The position numbers and the translations under genes were made by a program. The notes under the pieces were generated by a model. It was not told the DNA's origin. It did no database searches and saw nothing but the letters and a program-made list of their open reading frames with translations. From positions 25,007,001 through 25,071,000 of the forward strand of contig NC_089744.1 in assembly GCF_040412425.1 (NCBI RefSeq): DNA of 64,000 nt, written 5' to 3'. Origin of the DNA: Macrobrachium rosenbergii. Taxonomy: Eukaryota; Arthropoda; Malacostraca; Decapoda; Palaemonidae. Shown here piece after piece: positions 48,781 through 61,140 of this stretch (within the stretch, counting starts at the first letter, position 1; the number at the start of each line of letters is the position of its first letter).

Positions 48781-49149
48781 TACACCTGGAGGTAGTGGAA
48801 AGGTTGTTCCATCTGTGGGGAAGACCAATGATAGATCTTTTCGCAACCTGATACAACAGGAAACTGGAGGCATTTTGTTCGGTCTTTCTGGATCCTTGGG
48901 CCACTGCAGAAGATGCTTTGCAACATCTTTGGAACAATCTGGACGTTTAAGCCTTTCCTCCCCTTTGCCTGACTCGTCAAGTAATCAACAGGGTATGATC
49001 TGTCAGAACCTCAGAATGACCCTGGTGGCTCCCTTGTGGCCAGATGCTGAGTGGTATTCTGACCTGCTGACGGAGGCACCGAAATTCCCTCCTGGCACAA
49101 CCTCCTTTGTCAACCGCACATCGAGAGGTTCCACCAATCAGTAGGGTGG

Positions 49150-50205
49150 CTATCCCTTCATGGTTGGAGACTATCCAGTATCTCATGCGAGCAAGAGGCT
49201 TTTCTCGAAGAACAGCAACAGAGATGTCTGGCTATCTCAGGAAATCTTCTACAGCCATGTACCAGGGGAAATGAGCTGTCTACTGTGATTGGTGTTGTCA
49301 ATGAGGTTTCTCTCCGGTTAGAACTTCTGTTCAGCAAGTAGCTGACTTCCTCGTATTCCTCAATAGGGAGAAGCTACTTTCTGTGTCAGCCATTAAGGGC
49401 TACAGGGCTGCTCTAGGGCTAGTTCTATGCCTGAAAGGGGTAGACCTTTCCTCCTCATCGGAGATCTCTATGCTCCTCAAAAGTTTCGAACAGTCCTGTT
49501 CCCCAAGAAAACTGAAGCCTCCTAACTGGGGTTTGACCCTGGTCCTTAGCAGCCTCACTTGTGCACCATATGAACCCTTACGGGGTTCATCAGACAGAAA
49601 TTTGACTCTCAAGACAGTTTTCTTACTGGCCTTAGCCTCGATGAAAAGAGTAGGAGAGCTTCATGGCCTCCCTTTTAATGTCAAACACTCAAGGGGTTGG
49701 GGGTCGGTAGCCTTTGAATTTGTCCTGGAATTCGTAGCTAATACTCAAAGTCCTAAGGTTCCTGATGACAGATTCGAGTCCTCATCCCCTTCCTGAGAGA
49801 TTTTGTTGATAATGATCCAGAGGAGTTTCTTCTATGTCCTGTTAGGGTTCTGTGAAGCTATCTAAAAAGGCCTCGATATCTCAGGCCTGAGTGTCGAAGA
49901 CTTTTTATTAGCATGGGCCGGAATAAGAAAGAAGCATCCAAGAATACCATCTCCTTTTGGCTACGGGAAGCAATTAGATGAGCATACAGAACTTCTTCAA
50001 ATGCAAATGCCAATACAGTGCATGCAAGAGCTCGTGATGTTAGGGGCTTTGGACCTTTCATCGCTTTCAGAAAGAACCTGTCTGTTCATAGGGTATTGAA
50101 GACTGGTAAGTGGGTTCATCAAACGACCTTCACCTCCTACCTACGGGACGTTGCCCATAGGTCCTTGGACATTTTTTCTTTGGGTCTGATAGTGGCTGCT
50201 CAATA
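49150..50205 (+). pseudogene. DIRS copy A tyrosine recombinase
   Basis: This enzyme inserts the circular cDNA. The N-terminal part near 49165-49380 is frameshifted. The main open frame 49383-49796 has MSAIKGYRAALGLVLCLKG and VFLLALASMKRVGELHGLP, including the first catalytic Arg. After a shift, 50018-50206 carries ARDVRGFGPFIAF and FTSYLRDVAHRSLD, with the second Arg and the candidate tyrosine. The position normally held by His in the HxxR box is Arg (ARDVR). Copy B keeps His. Likely inactive. Confidence 0.85.
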
Positions 50206-50800
50206 AGTTGTGTAGCTCATCCATTGTCCTTAGGGGGACAGGTTGTATCTTGCTTAAAATGTTGGTTGTGAAAGTGAGAGTGAATGGGGTGACTGGCCTT
50301 CTGCCTTTCTCTTTCTGGTCTTCTGCCTTTCTCTTTCTGCTTCTCCTCTTCCTGTGGGCAGGGGAAAGATTTGAGCCTTCATTTGCTGGAACTGGCTAGA
50401 TATAGGAGAGTGAGAACCCATTCTATTTTCTGTATTATGATTGTTCCTACACAATACAAATTCTTGAAATAGAAGCAAGTCCTACCTTCTCTCTTACAGG
50501 GGGAGAGAGGGATTGACAATAGAACAAGGTTGATAGCTACCGTTGGTTTTTTTTGTTTCTTCCTAGACACAATGTAGACTGGAGTTCCCATTGTGTCAAA
50601 GCCTGGATGTTGAGTAATCTTTCACTTAATAGATCAGAGGCATATGACTCCTTCCCATGCTGTAACAATTGACCAGGAAGTGAGCCCAGGTAAGCCAAAC
50701 CACCAGTCATTTCTAAAGCTTACTTTAGCCTCCACCAAAAGTAAGTCTCCCCATACGTAAAGGCCTGTGGTTTGTTCCGTGTATGAACAAATGACAAATT

Positions 50801-51083
50801 TTTAATCAATTTGTATTTTTCATAACTACAAACCTAAAGTCTTTACGTAGGGGAAAATCTCTTAGCTCTAGCTGGCTCCAGTTTAAAATAGAACAAGGTT
50901 GGTGACAGCAAGTTGATAGCCAATGGGGAGAGAGTAGGCAGAGTCTGACCTCTCTCCCCACTCTTGTGCCTTATGGTGCACCAGTTATATTCCAGATCAG
51001 GTAACTGAATGAGGGGTGGCAGAGGTCGGCCCTTTACGTAAAGACCTTAAGTTTGTAGTTATGAAAAATACAAATTGATTAAA
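50801..51083. mobile_element. 283-bp terminal-inverted-repeat element between DIRS copies
   Basis: Starts TTTAATCAATTTGTATTTTTC and ends with its reverse complement; the repeats extend about 45-50 bp (…ATAACTACAAACCTAAAGTCTTTACG). No ORF. A related unit lies in inverse orientation at 53120-53395. It may be an independent MITE or a terminal repeat of the DIRS family; the sequence does not decide. Confidence 0.75.
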
Positions 51084-53115
51084 GGTGGTTTGGCTTATCT
51101 GGGTTCATTTCTTGGTCAATTGTTAGAGCATAGGAAGAAGTTGTATGCCTCTGATCTGTTAAGGGAAAGATTACTCAACATCCAGACATCCGGGGTTTGA
51201 CACAATGGGAACTCCAGTTTACATTGTGTCTAGGAAGAAATGAACCTGTAATTGTCGGAGACAACAAAACCAACGGTATCGACCTTATTCTCTTGTCTCT
51301 CCCCTTGTAAGAGAGAAGGTAGGACTTGCTTCTATTTCAAGAATTTATATTGTGTAGGAACAATCATAATATAGAAAACAGAATTGGTGCTCACTCACCT
51401 GTATCTAGCCAGTTCCCAGCAAATGAAGGCTCAAATCTCTTCCCTGCCCGACAAAAGGGGAGAAGAAGAAAGAGAAAGGATGAAGGCCAGCAACCCCATT
51501 CACTCTCAGTTTCACACCCAACATCTTAAGCAAGATACATCCTGTCCTGCTAGGGGCACAGTGGATGAGTTACACACTTATTGAGCAGCCGCCACCGGAC
51601 CCAAGGAAAAAGTGTCCAAGGACCTATGGGCAATGTCCTGTTGGTAAAAGGAGATGAAGGTCATTTGATGAACCCATGCACCAGCATTCAATACCCTATG
51701 ACCCTACAGGTTCTTTCTGAAAGTGTTGGAAGGGCCAAAACCCCTAACATCATGAGCTCTTGCACGCACTATATTGGCATCTGCATTTGAAGAAGTACTG
51801 TACGCTTGTCTAATTACTTCACGTAGCCAAAAGATGGTATTCTTGGACACTTCTTTCTTGTTCCGGCCATGCTAATAAAGAGTCTTTGACACTCAGGCCT
51901 GAGATGCCAAGTCCTTTTTATACAGTTTAACAGAACCCTAACAGGACATAGAAGCAATTCCTCTGGATCGTTACCAACGAAGTCTGTCAGGGAGGGGAAC
52001 GAGAAGGACTCGAATCTGTCATCAGGCAATAAGGGATTTTGAATCTTAAGCTACAAATTCGAAGACTACCAACCCCCAACCCCTTGAGTGTTTGACATTA
52101 AAAGAGAGGCCATGGAGTTCTCCTACTCTCTTTGATGAGGCTAAGGCCAGCAAAAAGACCATCTTGAGTGTCAAATTCCTGTCTGATGAACCACGTAAGG
52201 GTTCATATGGTGAATGAGTGAGACTGCTAAGGACCAGTGTCAAATCCCAGTTAAGAGGTTTTATCTCTCTCACGGAACAAGATTGCTTGAAACTCCTGAG
52301 GAGCATGAAGATTTCCCACAAGGAGGAGAGGTCTACCCCCTTTCAAATGTAGAATTAGCCTTACAGCAGCTCTGTAACCCTTAATGGCTGACAAAGAAAG
52401 TAACTTCTCCCTACAGAAGAAAACGAGGAAGTCAGCTACTTGCTGAATAGTAGTTCTGACCGGAGAGAAACCCCGTTGATGACACCATTCACAGTAGAAG
52501 GCCCATTTCCCTTGGTACATGGCTGAAGAAGATTGCCTGAGATAGCCAAACATCTCTCTTGCTGCTTTGTGAGAAAACCCTCTTGCTCGCATAAGATACT
52601 GGATAGTCCCCAACCGTGAAGAGATAGGGACCCTACCGACTGGTGAAAACTCTTTGATGTGTGATTGACAAAGGAGGTTGTGCCAGGGGGGAATCTCCCT
52701 TGGTGCCTCTGTCAGCAGAGCCATGAGATCGGGAAACCACTCGGTGTGTGGCCACAAGAGAGCCACCAGGTTCATTCTGAGGTTCTGGTAGATCATTACT
52801 CTGTTGATTACATGACGAATCAGACAAAAGGGAGGAAAGGCGTAGACATCCAGATTGTCCCAAGGGTGTTGCAGAGCGTCTAATACCGTGGCGCAAGGAT
52901 CTGAGACGACTGGACAAAAACACCTCCAATTTCTCATTGTATCTGGTCATGAACAGGTTTATCATTGGCCTTCCCCACAGACGGAACAGCCTTTCCGCTA
53001 CCTCCGGATGTAATGACCACTCTGTCCCCAACACTTGACCCTGATGACTCAGCTTGTCCACTACATTCCTCTTGCCTGGAATATATCTGACTGAAAGGAC
53101 CACTGAGTGAGTCAC
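51084..53115 (-). mobile_element. DIRS-type retrotransposon, copy B, on the minus strand
   Basis: Same family as copy A but inverted. It carries the end of RNase H (YIPGKRNVVDKLSHQGQVLG, 53080), a linker (LFRLWGRPMINLFMTRYNEK), the tyrosine recombinase, and a 3' region whose sequence (for example 'gatctgttaagggaaagatt' at 51155) is the reverse complement of 50620-50640. gag and most RT are missing. It begins right next to the inverted-repeat element at 53120. Confidence 0.85.
51700..52937 (-). pseudogene. DIRS copy B tyrosine recombinase
   Basis: Frame 52937-52251 carries MRARGFSHKAAREMFGYLRQ, FYCEWCHQRGFSPVRTTIQQ and LSAIKGYRAAVRLILHLKGG. After a shift, 52321-52046 has VFLLALASSKRVGELHGLSF with the first catalytic Arg. 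After another, 52029-51814 has DPEELLLCPVRVLLNCIKRT. The last box, near 51752, reads ARAHDVRGFGP, with His and Arg both kept. It is broken by at least two frameshifts but is less eroded than copy A at this box. Confidence 0.83.
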
Positions 53116-53119
53116 CGCC

Positions 53120-53395
53120 TATTTTTCATAGCTAACATACCTGAGGTCTTTATGCAAATGGCCCACATCAAGCCACCCCTCATACAGTCACCTGGGCTGG
53201 AAGATAACTAGCGGTTCACGGCGTAAACGAAGGGGAGAAGACGTCAGGGTCCGCCTACTCTCTCCCCATTGGCTGATACACTCCTGCCACCAAACCTTGT
53301 TCTGTTTTTAAACCGGATCCAGCTGCTCTTTGAGATTTTCCCCATATGTAAAGACCCCAGGTTTGTTAGTTATGAAAAATACAAATTGAATAAAA
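53120..53395. mobile_element. Second copy of the 283-bp inverted-repeat element
   Basis: The ends ATTTTTCATAGCTAACATACC and GTTAGTTATGAAAAATACAAA are inverted, and the interior ('ctactctctccccattggct', 'accttgttctg') is the reverse complement of the unit at 50801-51083. Confidence 0.72.
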
Positions 53396-54194
53396 ACTTA
53401 TACTTTTTAAGATAATTTGTGTTTCCTAGATATACAAACATGAAGTCTCTACACAAAACCCACCTCTAACCAGCCCTGCAATTGCACCTGTTGCTGAAGT
53501 TGAAAGTGAAACTATTTACTGAGTGAATGGGATGGTCACAAAGCACCTCACTCACCTGCCACTAGTTATCTACCTTATAATTTGTTACCAAGCTTTGATG
53601 ACCTTTTGTGAAGGGTATATCCATATTAAAGATTTCAAGTTGGGATGTCTAGGATAAAAGAAGTCAAATATATCTAATCTACTTTAATTTTTTCATTGTT
53701 ACCCTTTAGAGATTTTCTGGTGTCAAAGTTGCTTTTATTTGTATAAAAAACTTTCAAGTTTTTTCTTAAATTAAAAGGGGCAATTTTTTTAAGTAAAATA
53801 TATGTGATGGCAGACTTTCTGCCCAAAATTGCAACTTCAATATCTTCAATATCTTCTGGGACACTGTACTAATTGCAATTACGTTCAGAAAAGATTACTT
53901 CTCTCAAGTCTCAGTGAAAATAAGCTTAACTATCTTTATTTGGTAAGAAATGAGCTCTGGTCAATGAACCTTAATGAAAAGCAAAAAATTCAAGATACTG
54001 TGAAGGTTTGGTAATACTGACACTAATAGTCATGACAGGTATGTAAAGATTGCAAAAGTTCAGAAAAACAACAGATGCATTTCAGTACATTTGGTGATAT
54101 CTAAAAAAAAAAAAAACCAGTTTAGTGTTTTTACCAATTTGCTACACAAATGCATTATTTTGGCTTATCAATAAAATATGTGAAAAATACTTAC
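53396..54194. other. unc-13 intron, nothing recognised
   Basis: AT-rich sequence leading to the C2C exon; no repeat or coding signal was identified. Confidence 0.5.
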
Positions 54195-54360
54195 AACTGG
54201 ACACTTTCATTGTACTTAGGTGACCAGCTGTTGGATTTGGATTTTGTAGCAAACTTTCTCTTTTTGTCTGCTAAATGTGGTCCAATGAGATTCACTTCTA
54301 CAAATGGTCTGAACATTCCACCAGCAGTAGTCAGCCATCTAAGGTCATTTGCAGCAACCA
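54195..54360 (-). CDS. unc-13: unc-13 exon: core of C2C domain
   Basis: This 166-bp exon encodes [34 protein letters not shown] and [19 protein letters not shown], the first half of the C2C beta sandwich. C2C is the C-terminal C2 domain that helps Munc13 contact the vesicle membrane; in this family it is not a classical calcium sensor. The acceptor is TTTTTTTTCAG next to 54360, and the donor is a consensus GTAAGT at 54194. It ends two bases into a phenylalanine codon that is completed by the exon at 28998, across about 25 kb of transposon-filled intron. Confidence 0.95.
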
Positions 54361-54484
54361 CTGAAAAAAAATTTCCCTTCAGTCAAAATGATCTTTTGAA
54401 TTAATTGAAAAAACATTAGTAAATCAAGTGTGCTTGGACAAAAAACAATTAATCAAGAAGTGTAAAACCATATTCAGCACCTAC

Positions 54485-54577
54485 CTTTAACATTAATACG
54501 CTGTTCTCCAGTACCAGGATGTGTATAGAGATCAACCTGGACACTAATTTCACCAACACTGCCTTCCTCAGTAGAAC
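54485..54577 (-). CDS. unc-13: unc-13 exon: MUN-C2C linker and start of C2C
   Basis: This 93-bp exon is too short for ordinary ORF calling. After completing a split glycine codon it reads [20 protein letters not shown] and then [10 protein letters not shown], the first beta strands of the C2C domain. The acceptor is TTCCCTGCAG, and the donor is AAAG|GTAGGT at 54484. Phase 1 at both ends agrees with its neighbours. It lies only 124 bp from the next exon, the one short intron in this part of the gene. The TG...EHK/EQR pattern at the start of C2C is typical of Munc13 proteins. Confidence 0.93.
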
Positions 54578-57500
54578 CTGCAGGGAAGCAACAATTTAAA
54601 TTCTGGTATTTCATGATTGCTTCCTCAGTCTATAGTAAATATATGACAAATTAAGCTCGTTGAAATATTCTTAAATACAGTAAAGTAGTATTTCAAATAC
54701 TTGAAAATTCTGGATGGTTTATTTATCACTGACAATTACAACAGGACTCAATGAAGAAAGTGCTATATCTGTAATTACCCATAACTGTATTTGAATGTTT
54801 AGTAGAATGCTTAACTATTTATATGCATGCATGACTTATATTAATATATAATCTAGCTAGAGAAATGTGATTATGGCTGAAACTCAACACGTAACTCGAA
54901 TTCAGATCTTCTCAAGAAAGTACAGTGGAATTGTGAGTGAAGTACTGGTGCTTCCCAGATTATACAAATGAAACACATTTCTAAATCTCCTGATATTGCA
55001 CAAATGCTCATTAACATAACATGCTTCATATCCTCTACAGACAGTATAGCTAACAAATACTACAGCAAGACAATATGATGATAACATTCCATTATTTTCC
55101 AAAGAAACAGACATCATGTTTCACATTCTTTGAAAAGTTTTGCCTTCTGTACAGATGCACAATTGTAATACATATGCAATATCATTCACTAACTACCACA
55201 CACTGTTGATAAGGACCACAACAACAGATACAGCACAGCAATTCTTGTATAAGTAGTTGATAAAAAAGAATGTCAAGCATAACCATTGTAGTTGTGTTCC
55301 ACTGGCGTCACTCTTGGGGCTGTACTATGACCATGTGACCAGAAATAATGAAAAAAGCTCACAAATGGATACTCGCAAATGCAGTTGGGAATAATATACG
55401 AACATTTTAGAAACCCTTTTCCATAGTGTCGGGCACTGTATATGTGAATATAGCCAGTTGGATTAAAAACTTTGAATACAATAATTGGAAAAAATACCAT
55501 TTGGCCAATTCTAAGCTAATCCCATCTGGGCAATTTGATTTTCTCATTTTCTTTGACCAAATTATTAGGTGGGGCTGCTATTTGACAATGCACAATAATT
55601 ATGACCATTTAATCATCGTTCAGAATTCCAAATTTGATTTAATTTATATAAGAACAGGAGTATCTTGATGGAGAAGTTACCCAGGTAATTAACTACTGCA
55701 TCACAGAAGTTACAGAAATAAGTTGACTTTAAAAAAATCTGTATAACTGAAGAGCACTAACAATATAAAATCATTATCCTCAGTCTTTCAAACAGAAGAG
55801 TTTCCCCAAGGAAATTTCCCATATTAGATGTAATACAAGGTCTAAGGGTGTTGATGGAATACTACAGGAGAATCTGCTAATCTAAAACTGAACTGGATGT
55901 AACAGCAGATATATTATCAGCTCTGGACAACAGGACTGGAGACTTGAATTCAAGTGAGTTCCTGCTTGATTTTAAAAAGTAAATTTTGACTGAGATGACA
56001 ATACAAACACACTAGACAGTAATAATTATTTGTAGACTCGCTAAGTGCAAGTTCAGGTGTTTTCAAGTTCTCCATCTCTTAATTATTCTGGGAGCTATCC
56101 TACCATAAATATTTGAGGCTAAGGAGGTCCATGTTATATCTGCCAGTGTTTAATTTTTTTTTTTTATCAAAGCACTTCGGTTTCTACAAGAAAACTTTAC
56201 TGAAAACATATTCACCATTAGGGCATTGTAATCTCAGAAATCAATTCTTATGGAACTTAGCATGGTGTTAGGCTGAGTTTCTCATATGGACTGACAACCG
56301 ATAAGAGCAAAGGAATTATGCATGCTGTAATTCACAAATATTTAAAAAGTTGATTTGACTGTCTTGACGTCTACATTTGCTAAAGAAAACAGAAATGAGC
56401 AACCATAAGAAGTAAATAGACCAATATAAGTGAATAAAAAAATTATATTTTCTGTTAACCAAAATTCATCTGAAATGTATTTTTTCCTCCACTGAAAATA
56501 TATTTTAAATATTGCATAAATATACAGTGCTTGGAAAACAAACTTTTATCTAGGAGTGTTACGTTAAAAGTGTTGACTGTACTGATCAAGAATATAACAT
56601 CTTCAGATTCTCTTAAGTCTTGTTTCACTGCGTGAACTCAAGGTACTACATCTGACTGATGAAATAGAGTGAATCATACCTAATCAAATAATTTTCAGTA
56701 TGATGCTTCGTTTAAAGATATATCTGAGTCAGAATTCCATCAGTCTGCAAAATATCTGATGTACTCCACAATTTATTTGCCTGATGAATTTCACTGCCAC
56801 ATGAAGATCTTTAACTCCCACTAGGTACACTAGTGTACGGCTGCTCTCAATATATCTGTGTTATACTGTACTTAAATTGCTAGACTGGTTGATGAAATTT
56901 TGTTACAGCTATTGTCGAAATTTCTTGAACATGCAAAGTCAGTAAAATTTAACTCTAAAGAGTTGTACATGTCATTACCGTATACAATATTACTATTGAA
57001 CCAAGTTCCTTAGAAATCAAAAACAGAACAATTGAAAATTCCTTTCCTCCTAATTCACTGCATTTCACAAGAAGTGTTATGTATGATCAAATGAAAATAT
57101 CACAATTTGGATTAAAAGACTTGGTGAATAACAAGTAATCCTGCAAGGGTCAGTTTAATAAGTTAAAACTATAATGAATAAAGTATTCAATAATGTTTGG
57201 AACTAACAAGCGGTACTATAGTCTGTAAGAATTACTAAGGGCTGCTGTCATATTTTGAACTGGAGTCAAAAACAGCTTTGGCATGCAAAAGTAAGGCACT
57301 TTGTGTTATCTACAATGGGTTTGAAGAAAGTGGAAACAAGGTGCAAACTAGACTGCAAGTAAGATAAGTCTTTCAGTTAGGCTCAGCTTACCCAGGGTAG
57401 AGAAAACTATTGTCTTTTTTTGGAGCTGACAATCCACAGCCAATATCATTTAAACTAACAGTGACTGGCTGAAAGTAATGCTCAGCACTCACCTATGGTT

Positions 57501-57837
57501 ACAATGATATTGGGTGCCTATATTTACTGCCATAGAACCCCCACCAAACTAAACAAAACAAAACCATATAGGGTATTATCACATCACAGTGGCTGGCAAG
57601 AACACTAACGGCAAGAAAACTAGACTAATATCTACCATATATTTTAAAAGATGTTATGCTACTCCATAACATTAGGGGGCCCCAATATTACTTCTAAGAG
57701 ACACTACTATATACCAAAAATTTTGACACTTTCAGTATTTTTGTAAAACAGTTTACTGCATTCCCGCTCAGTATCCATGCAGAGACTCATAGGGAAAAGC
57801 TGCAGAAGTTTTGAGTCACAAGATGCTAAATTTAATA

Positions 57838-57838
<1 letters not shown>
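54578..57838. other. unc-13 intron, nothing recognised
   Basis: AT-rich DNA with short ORFs only. It shows far fewer transposon hallmarks than the 25-kb intron. Confidence 0.5.
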
Positions 57839-57922
<84 letters not shown>

Positions 57923-57991
57923 ATATATATACTCATACATATACTGTATATACTCATACACATACATATATGTAAACACATATATATTATA

Positions 57992-58054
<63 letters not shown>

Positions 58055-58060
58055 TATATA
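57839..58060. repeat. (TA)n microsatellites
   Basis: Runs at about 57840-57922 and 57993-58062 with interruptions (catatatact, acatacatatatg). Confidence 0.95.
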
Positions 58061-58710
58061 TATTAGCATCTATATATGTTTATACACACAGCATTTACAG
58101 TACAGTATACATACATATGCAATGTATCTATACATGTATGATGCAAACTCCAGGATATAAAAGTATGTATATATCATATATATTGGATGCTATGGTCCTC
58201 ACAAGATGAAATTATGTCATTCTCTCTAAGGCTGAGTTCGTAAACTAAAATGACTTGCCCGCTCAAGAAACAAGGAATTTACAAAATTTCTCAACAAACA
58301 AGGTTTGAAGACAAAGCAAGCAAAACATTACAGAATTGCTATTACATAAAATATTCCCTTTGATCTTGAGCAATTTTTGTTCTTTTTTGTAATATCTCTC
58401 AGGGGTGTCATGGCTATTCCCAAATGGGTAATTTCTACAAAATATGCTAAAAATAAAACATCCTTATAAATGAACAGTTTCTGTTATCCTTGCACATGAA
58501 TTCCATCTGAGAGGATATGATTTACGAACCCAAAGCTGACTATGTGTTATTCTTTTTCTTTCTAAAGACGCTACTCGCTAGGAGGAGGAGGAGGAGGAGG
58601 CGTAGAGGAGGTGAGAGACCTTCCTCGAGGATGCATGTTATTAGAACCTGCACTCTCCCTCACTCTCTTTCTCATTCTCTCTCCCCAAAGTGACTATTAC
58701 CTCGCTTATC

Positions 58711-58902
58711 GCTCAAACTCAGTTTCTTTCTGACTGTCTTAGCTTTAACGGGATCGTCGGTATCGTCTTCTGCTTCCGCTTCTTCTTCTTCTTCCTCCTC
58801 CTCATCCATTGGCACCTGTTCCTTTGCTTTTTTCTTGGTTTTACCCGGAAACCTACTGTCGTTCGCAGGAACTTTATCAGGGGAAAAGGGGGATTCAATC
58901 AT
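58711..58902 (-). CDS. Possible alternative exon or small nested gene, acidic/basic protein
   Basis: Minus-strand open frame beginning MIESPFSPDKVPANDSRF, then a lysine-rich patch (KTKKKAKEQ), eight glutamates and KAKTVRKKLSLSDKR. At 58710 the sequence reads CGAG|GTAATA, a usable splice donor, giving phase 1. That phase would join in frame to the unc-13 exon at 54577. The surrounding 58540-58980 is richer in G+C and CpG than the AT-rich intron around it. No family is recognised, and the acidic run could simply be a translated GAA/GAG repeat. Transcript evidence is not available here. Confidence 0.3.
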
Positions 58903-59849
58903 CAGGGGAAGAAGATACTCTCCAGAAATCCAGACCTCCGATTCTCTCAGACTCTCTCGCGTCCTGATTCTTCCCCCTAAGAGCTAATTTATTTAACCAC
59001 TCCCTCTTTCAATTAAGTCTTTTTAGGTCAGTCTGTCTTCAACTGATAGTGGCTTTATCGGTAAATATAAAACAGATGGGGGTTTTGCATTGCATGAATT
59101 TACTGATGGAATCTTATAAAGATGACTTTTAATACGTCATTTTCCAAGCCCACAAGACTTCCATGAATAAATGTAACTTCACATGTACATTCAAACTGGC
59201 ACCATATACCCAAAGAGAGTATACAGTATATGCTTACATATTTACATCCATGCATGAAAGTAAGTAAATCACCAAAAAAAATCCATGAAATTAGAAAGCT
59301 TATGCTTATCTCAGTCACAAATAAATACTCTTACCAAAGTTAAATGTACTGAAATGTTGAAATATCAACATAAGACTTAATACTTTTTTTATAGTTAATT
59401 TTGCTCTTATGTGAACACACTTGATTTTGTCCAAACATTCTTCATTTTATTACAAAAATCACTGTTGGAATATATATGCATAACTCAAAGGAGCGATTCT
59501 TTAGTATCGGTATTAAAGGAATCAATGAGTTTTTAATAGATTTGTTGACTTTAATCTGCTACCCTTCTCTGCTTACCTTATAAAGCCACCACCAATTTAT
59601 GGTTGAAAATACCATACATAAAAAGTGAACCTAAACCTTTCTCTCTGGGTATCCGTAAGGTTCACCATACACATAATAAATCATACATGGATTTTAAAAA
59701 AAGAAAGGAAGGTAAACTGCCAGTAGTTCAACATTTGGTATTCAGTATTACTAAGAGATAGCATCACAAAAACACAATAAAATTAAACCTAAGACATTTA
59801 ACAGCACACCTCCCTAGTCACAAAAATAATGATAAAATTGTATTTTTAT

Positions 59850-59881
59850 ATATATATATATATACAGTATAAGTGTACAGA

Positions 59882-59960
<79 letters not shown>
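59850..59960. repeat. (TA)n followed by (AC)n microsatellite
   Basis: Long TA run at 59883-59957, then acacac-rich sequence to about 59995. Confidence 0.95.
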
Positions 59961-59966
<6 letters not shown>

Positions 59967-59999
59967 TTTACACACACATACATACACACACATTCCCAA

Positions 60000-61140
60000 T
60001 CAGCTGTTTTTCCCTAAAAGAGTATCTGCAGAGAAATAAAACAACTGCCATTTCATCATGCATTTGTTGACTACTGAATATATTATTTTGAGCCAAAAAC
60101 TCGCACACGTCATCCACTTCACTAAAAACACTGCGGCACTTGTGCACTCTTGGACTTTTTGGATATTAAAGGCCATCAACGTTGACATTCTGTCACCCCA
60201 CAGACCAAGCACTTCCTTTATGTCCCGCTTCTCCTTCCTACCAAAACTTATCATACAACTTGTTGGCATTCTCCACACACTACACAGACAATTCATTTCA
60301 CTGGTTTTACCTACTTTCTTTATTTTCTCTTTATTTTCCATTCAATTTCTAGAGAGTTTCTGCAGCAATTTCAGGGCGAGCACAGCATTAGGTGCAGCAC
60401 AGCTCCAAGTTGCAGCTTATATGAAGTAGAGTTGGTTCAACTGTCTCTTCAAACATCCCCACCTTTTTTAGGCACTCTTCCCCTCTTTCAAACTTTCAGC
60501 ATAACTCACACTGCTGTACTTCTCTTGCTACTACATCTGTGCTGTCACTCACCTCTTCATTTATCCTATCATTAACTGTACCATACAGCCTTAAATACTT
60601 TAAACAAGTCAACAACTTCCATTCTTTGGCATTCTCACTAACAGGATGCTCTATCTTTTTGGATTCATTGTTCACTCCACTTAACTTTACTCTTGCTAGC
60701 ATTAATTTAAAATTTTTTCACATATAAACAATTTTAAACTCTCACCAGCCTTTTAACTTCACTTCAATATCACCAATTAACAAAGTATACTTGTAAACTA
60801 TGCCCAGAGCCCCTATTTTTTTAAACTTCTGTTAACATAATTCATATAAAGAAATTGTTGTGGAGACCTTCAAAAAATTTTCTAAGATCCACTTTTAATA
60901 CAAATCCTTTCTCTCTATAAAACTCTTCCATATTCTTAAACAAACTTTAGTTTCATCAAGAAAACTTGTAAATGCTCTTAACGAACTACGCTTTACACAC
61001 TTCACACACCTCCACACTGTATTTCTGTCAATTCGCAAACTTTCTTTGGTGACTCTTAGAAAAGACAGATTTCCCCTTATTTTCAAACATCTCACACACC
61101 TGCTTTCTAACGTAAACAGTTGATGGTTATTCATATTTCT
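60000..61140 (-). pseudogene. Degraded non-LTR retrotransposon (RTE-like) remnant
   Basis: On the minus strand broken frames read WKSFIERKDLY (about 60905), LLRVSKLFICEKILN (about 60725) and NAKEWKLLTCLKYLRLYGTV, VNDRINEEVSD (60640-60560). These resemble the late part of RTE-type reverse transcriptases, where a (L)FADD region is followed by N.SKSKV and then FKYLG..V..DG....EV. Stops and shifts are frequent, and no catalytic motif is intact. Identification rests on a few short patterns. Confidence 0.35.

Larger units (their letters stand above)
46500..50800 (+). mobile_element. DIRS-type retrotransposon, copy A, 5'-truncated
   Basis: Order on the plus strand: gag (46600-47600), RT (47840-48290), RNase H (about 48590-48780) and tyrosine recombinase (about 49150-50205), then a 3' region to about 50800. 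DIRS elements use a phage-integrase-like recombinase instead of a DDE integrase and have no ordinary LTRs. The left end merges into a dispersed repeat at 46428-46492 without a clear terminus. Many frameshifts. Confidence 0.85.
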
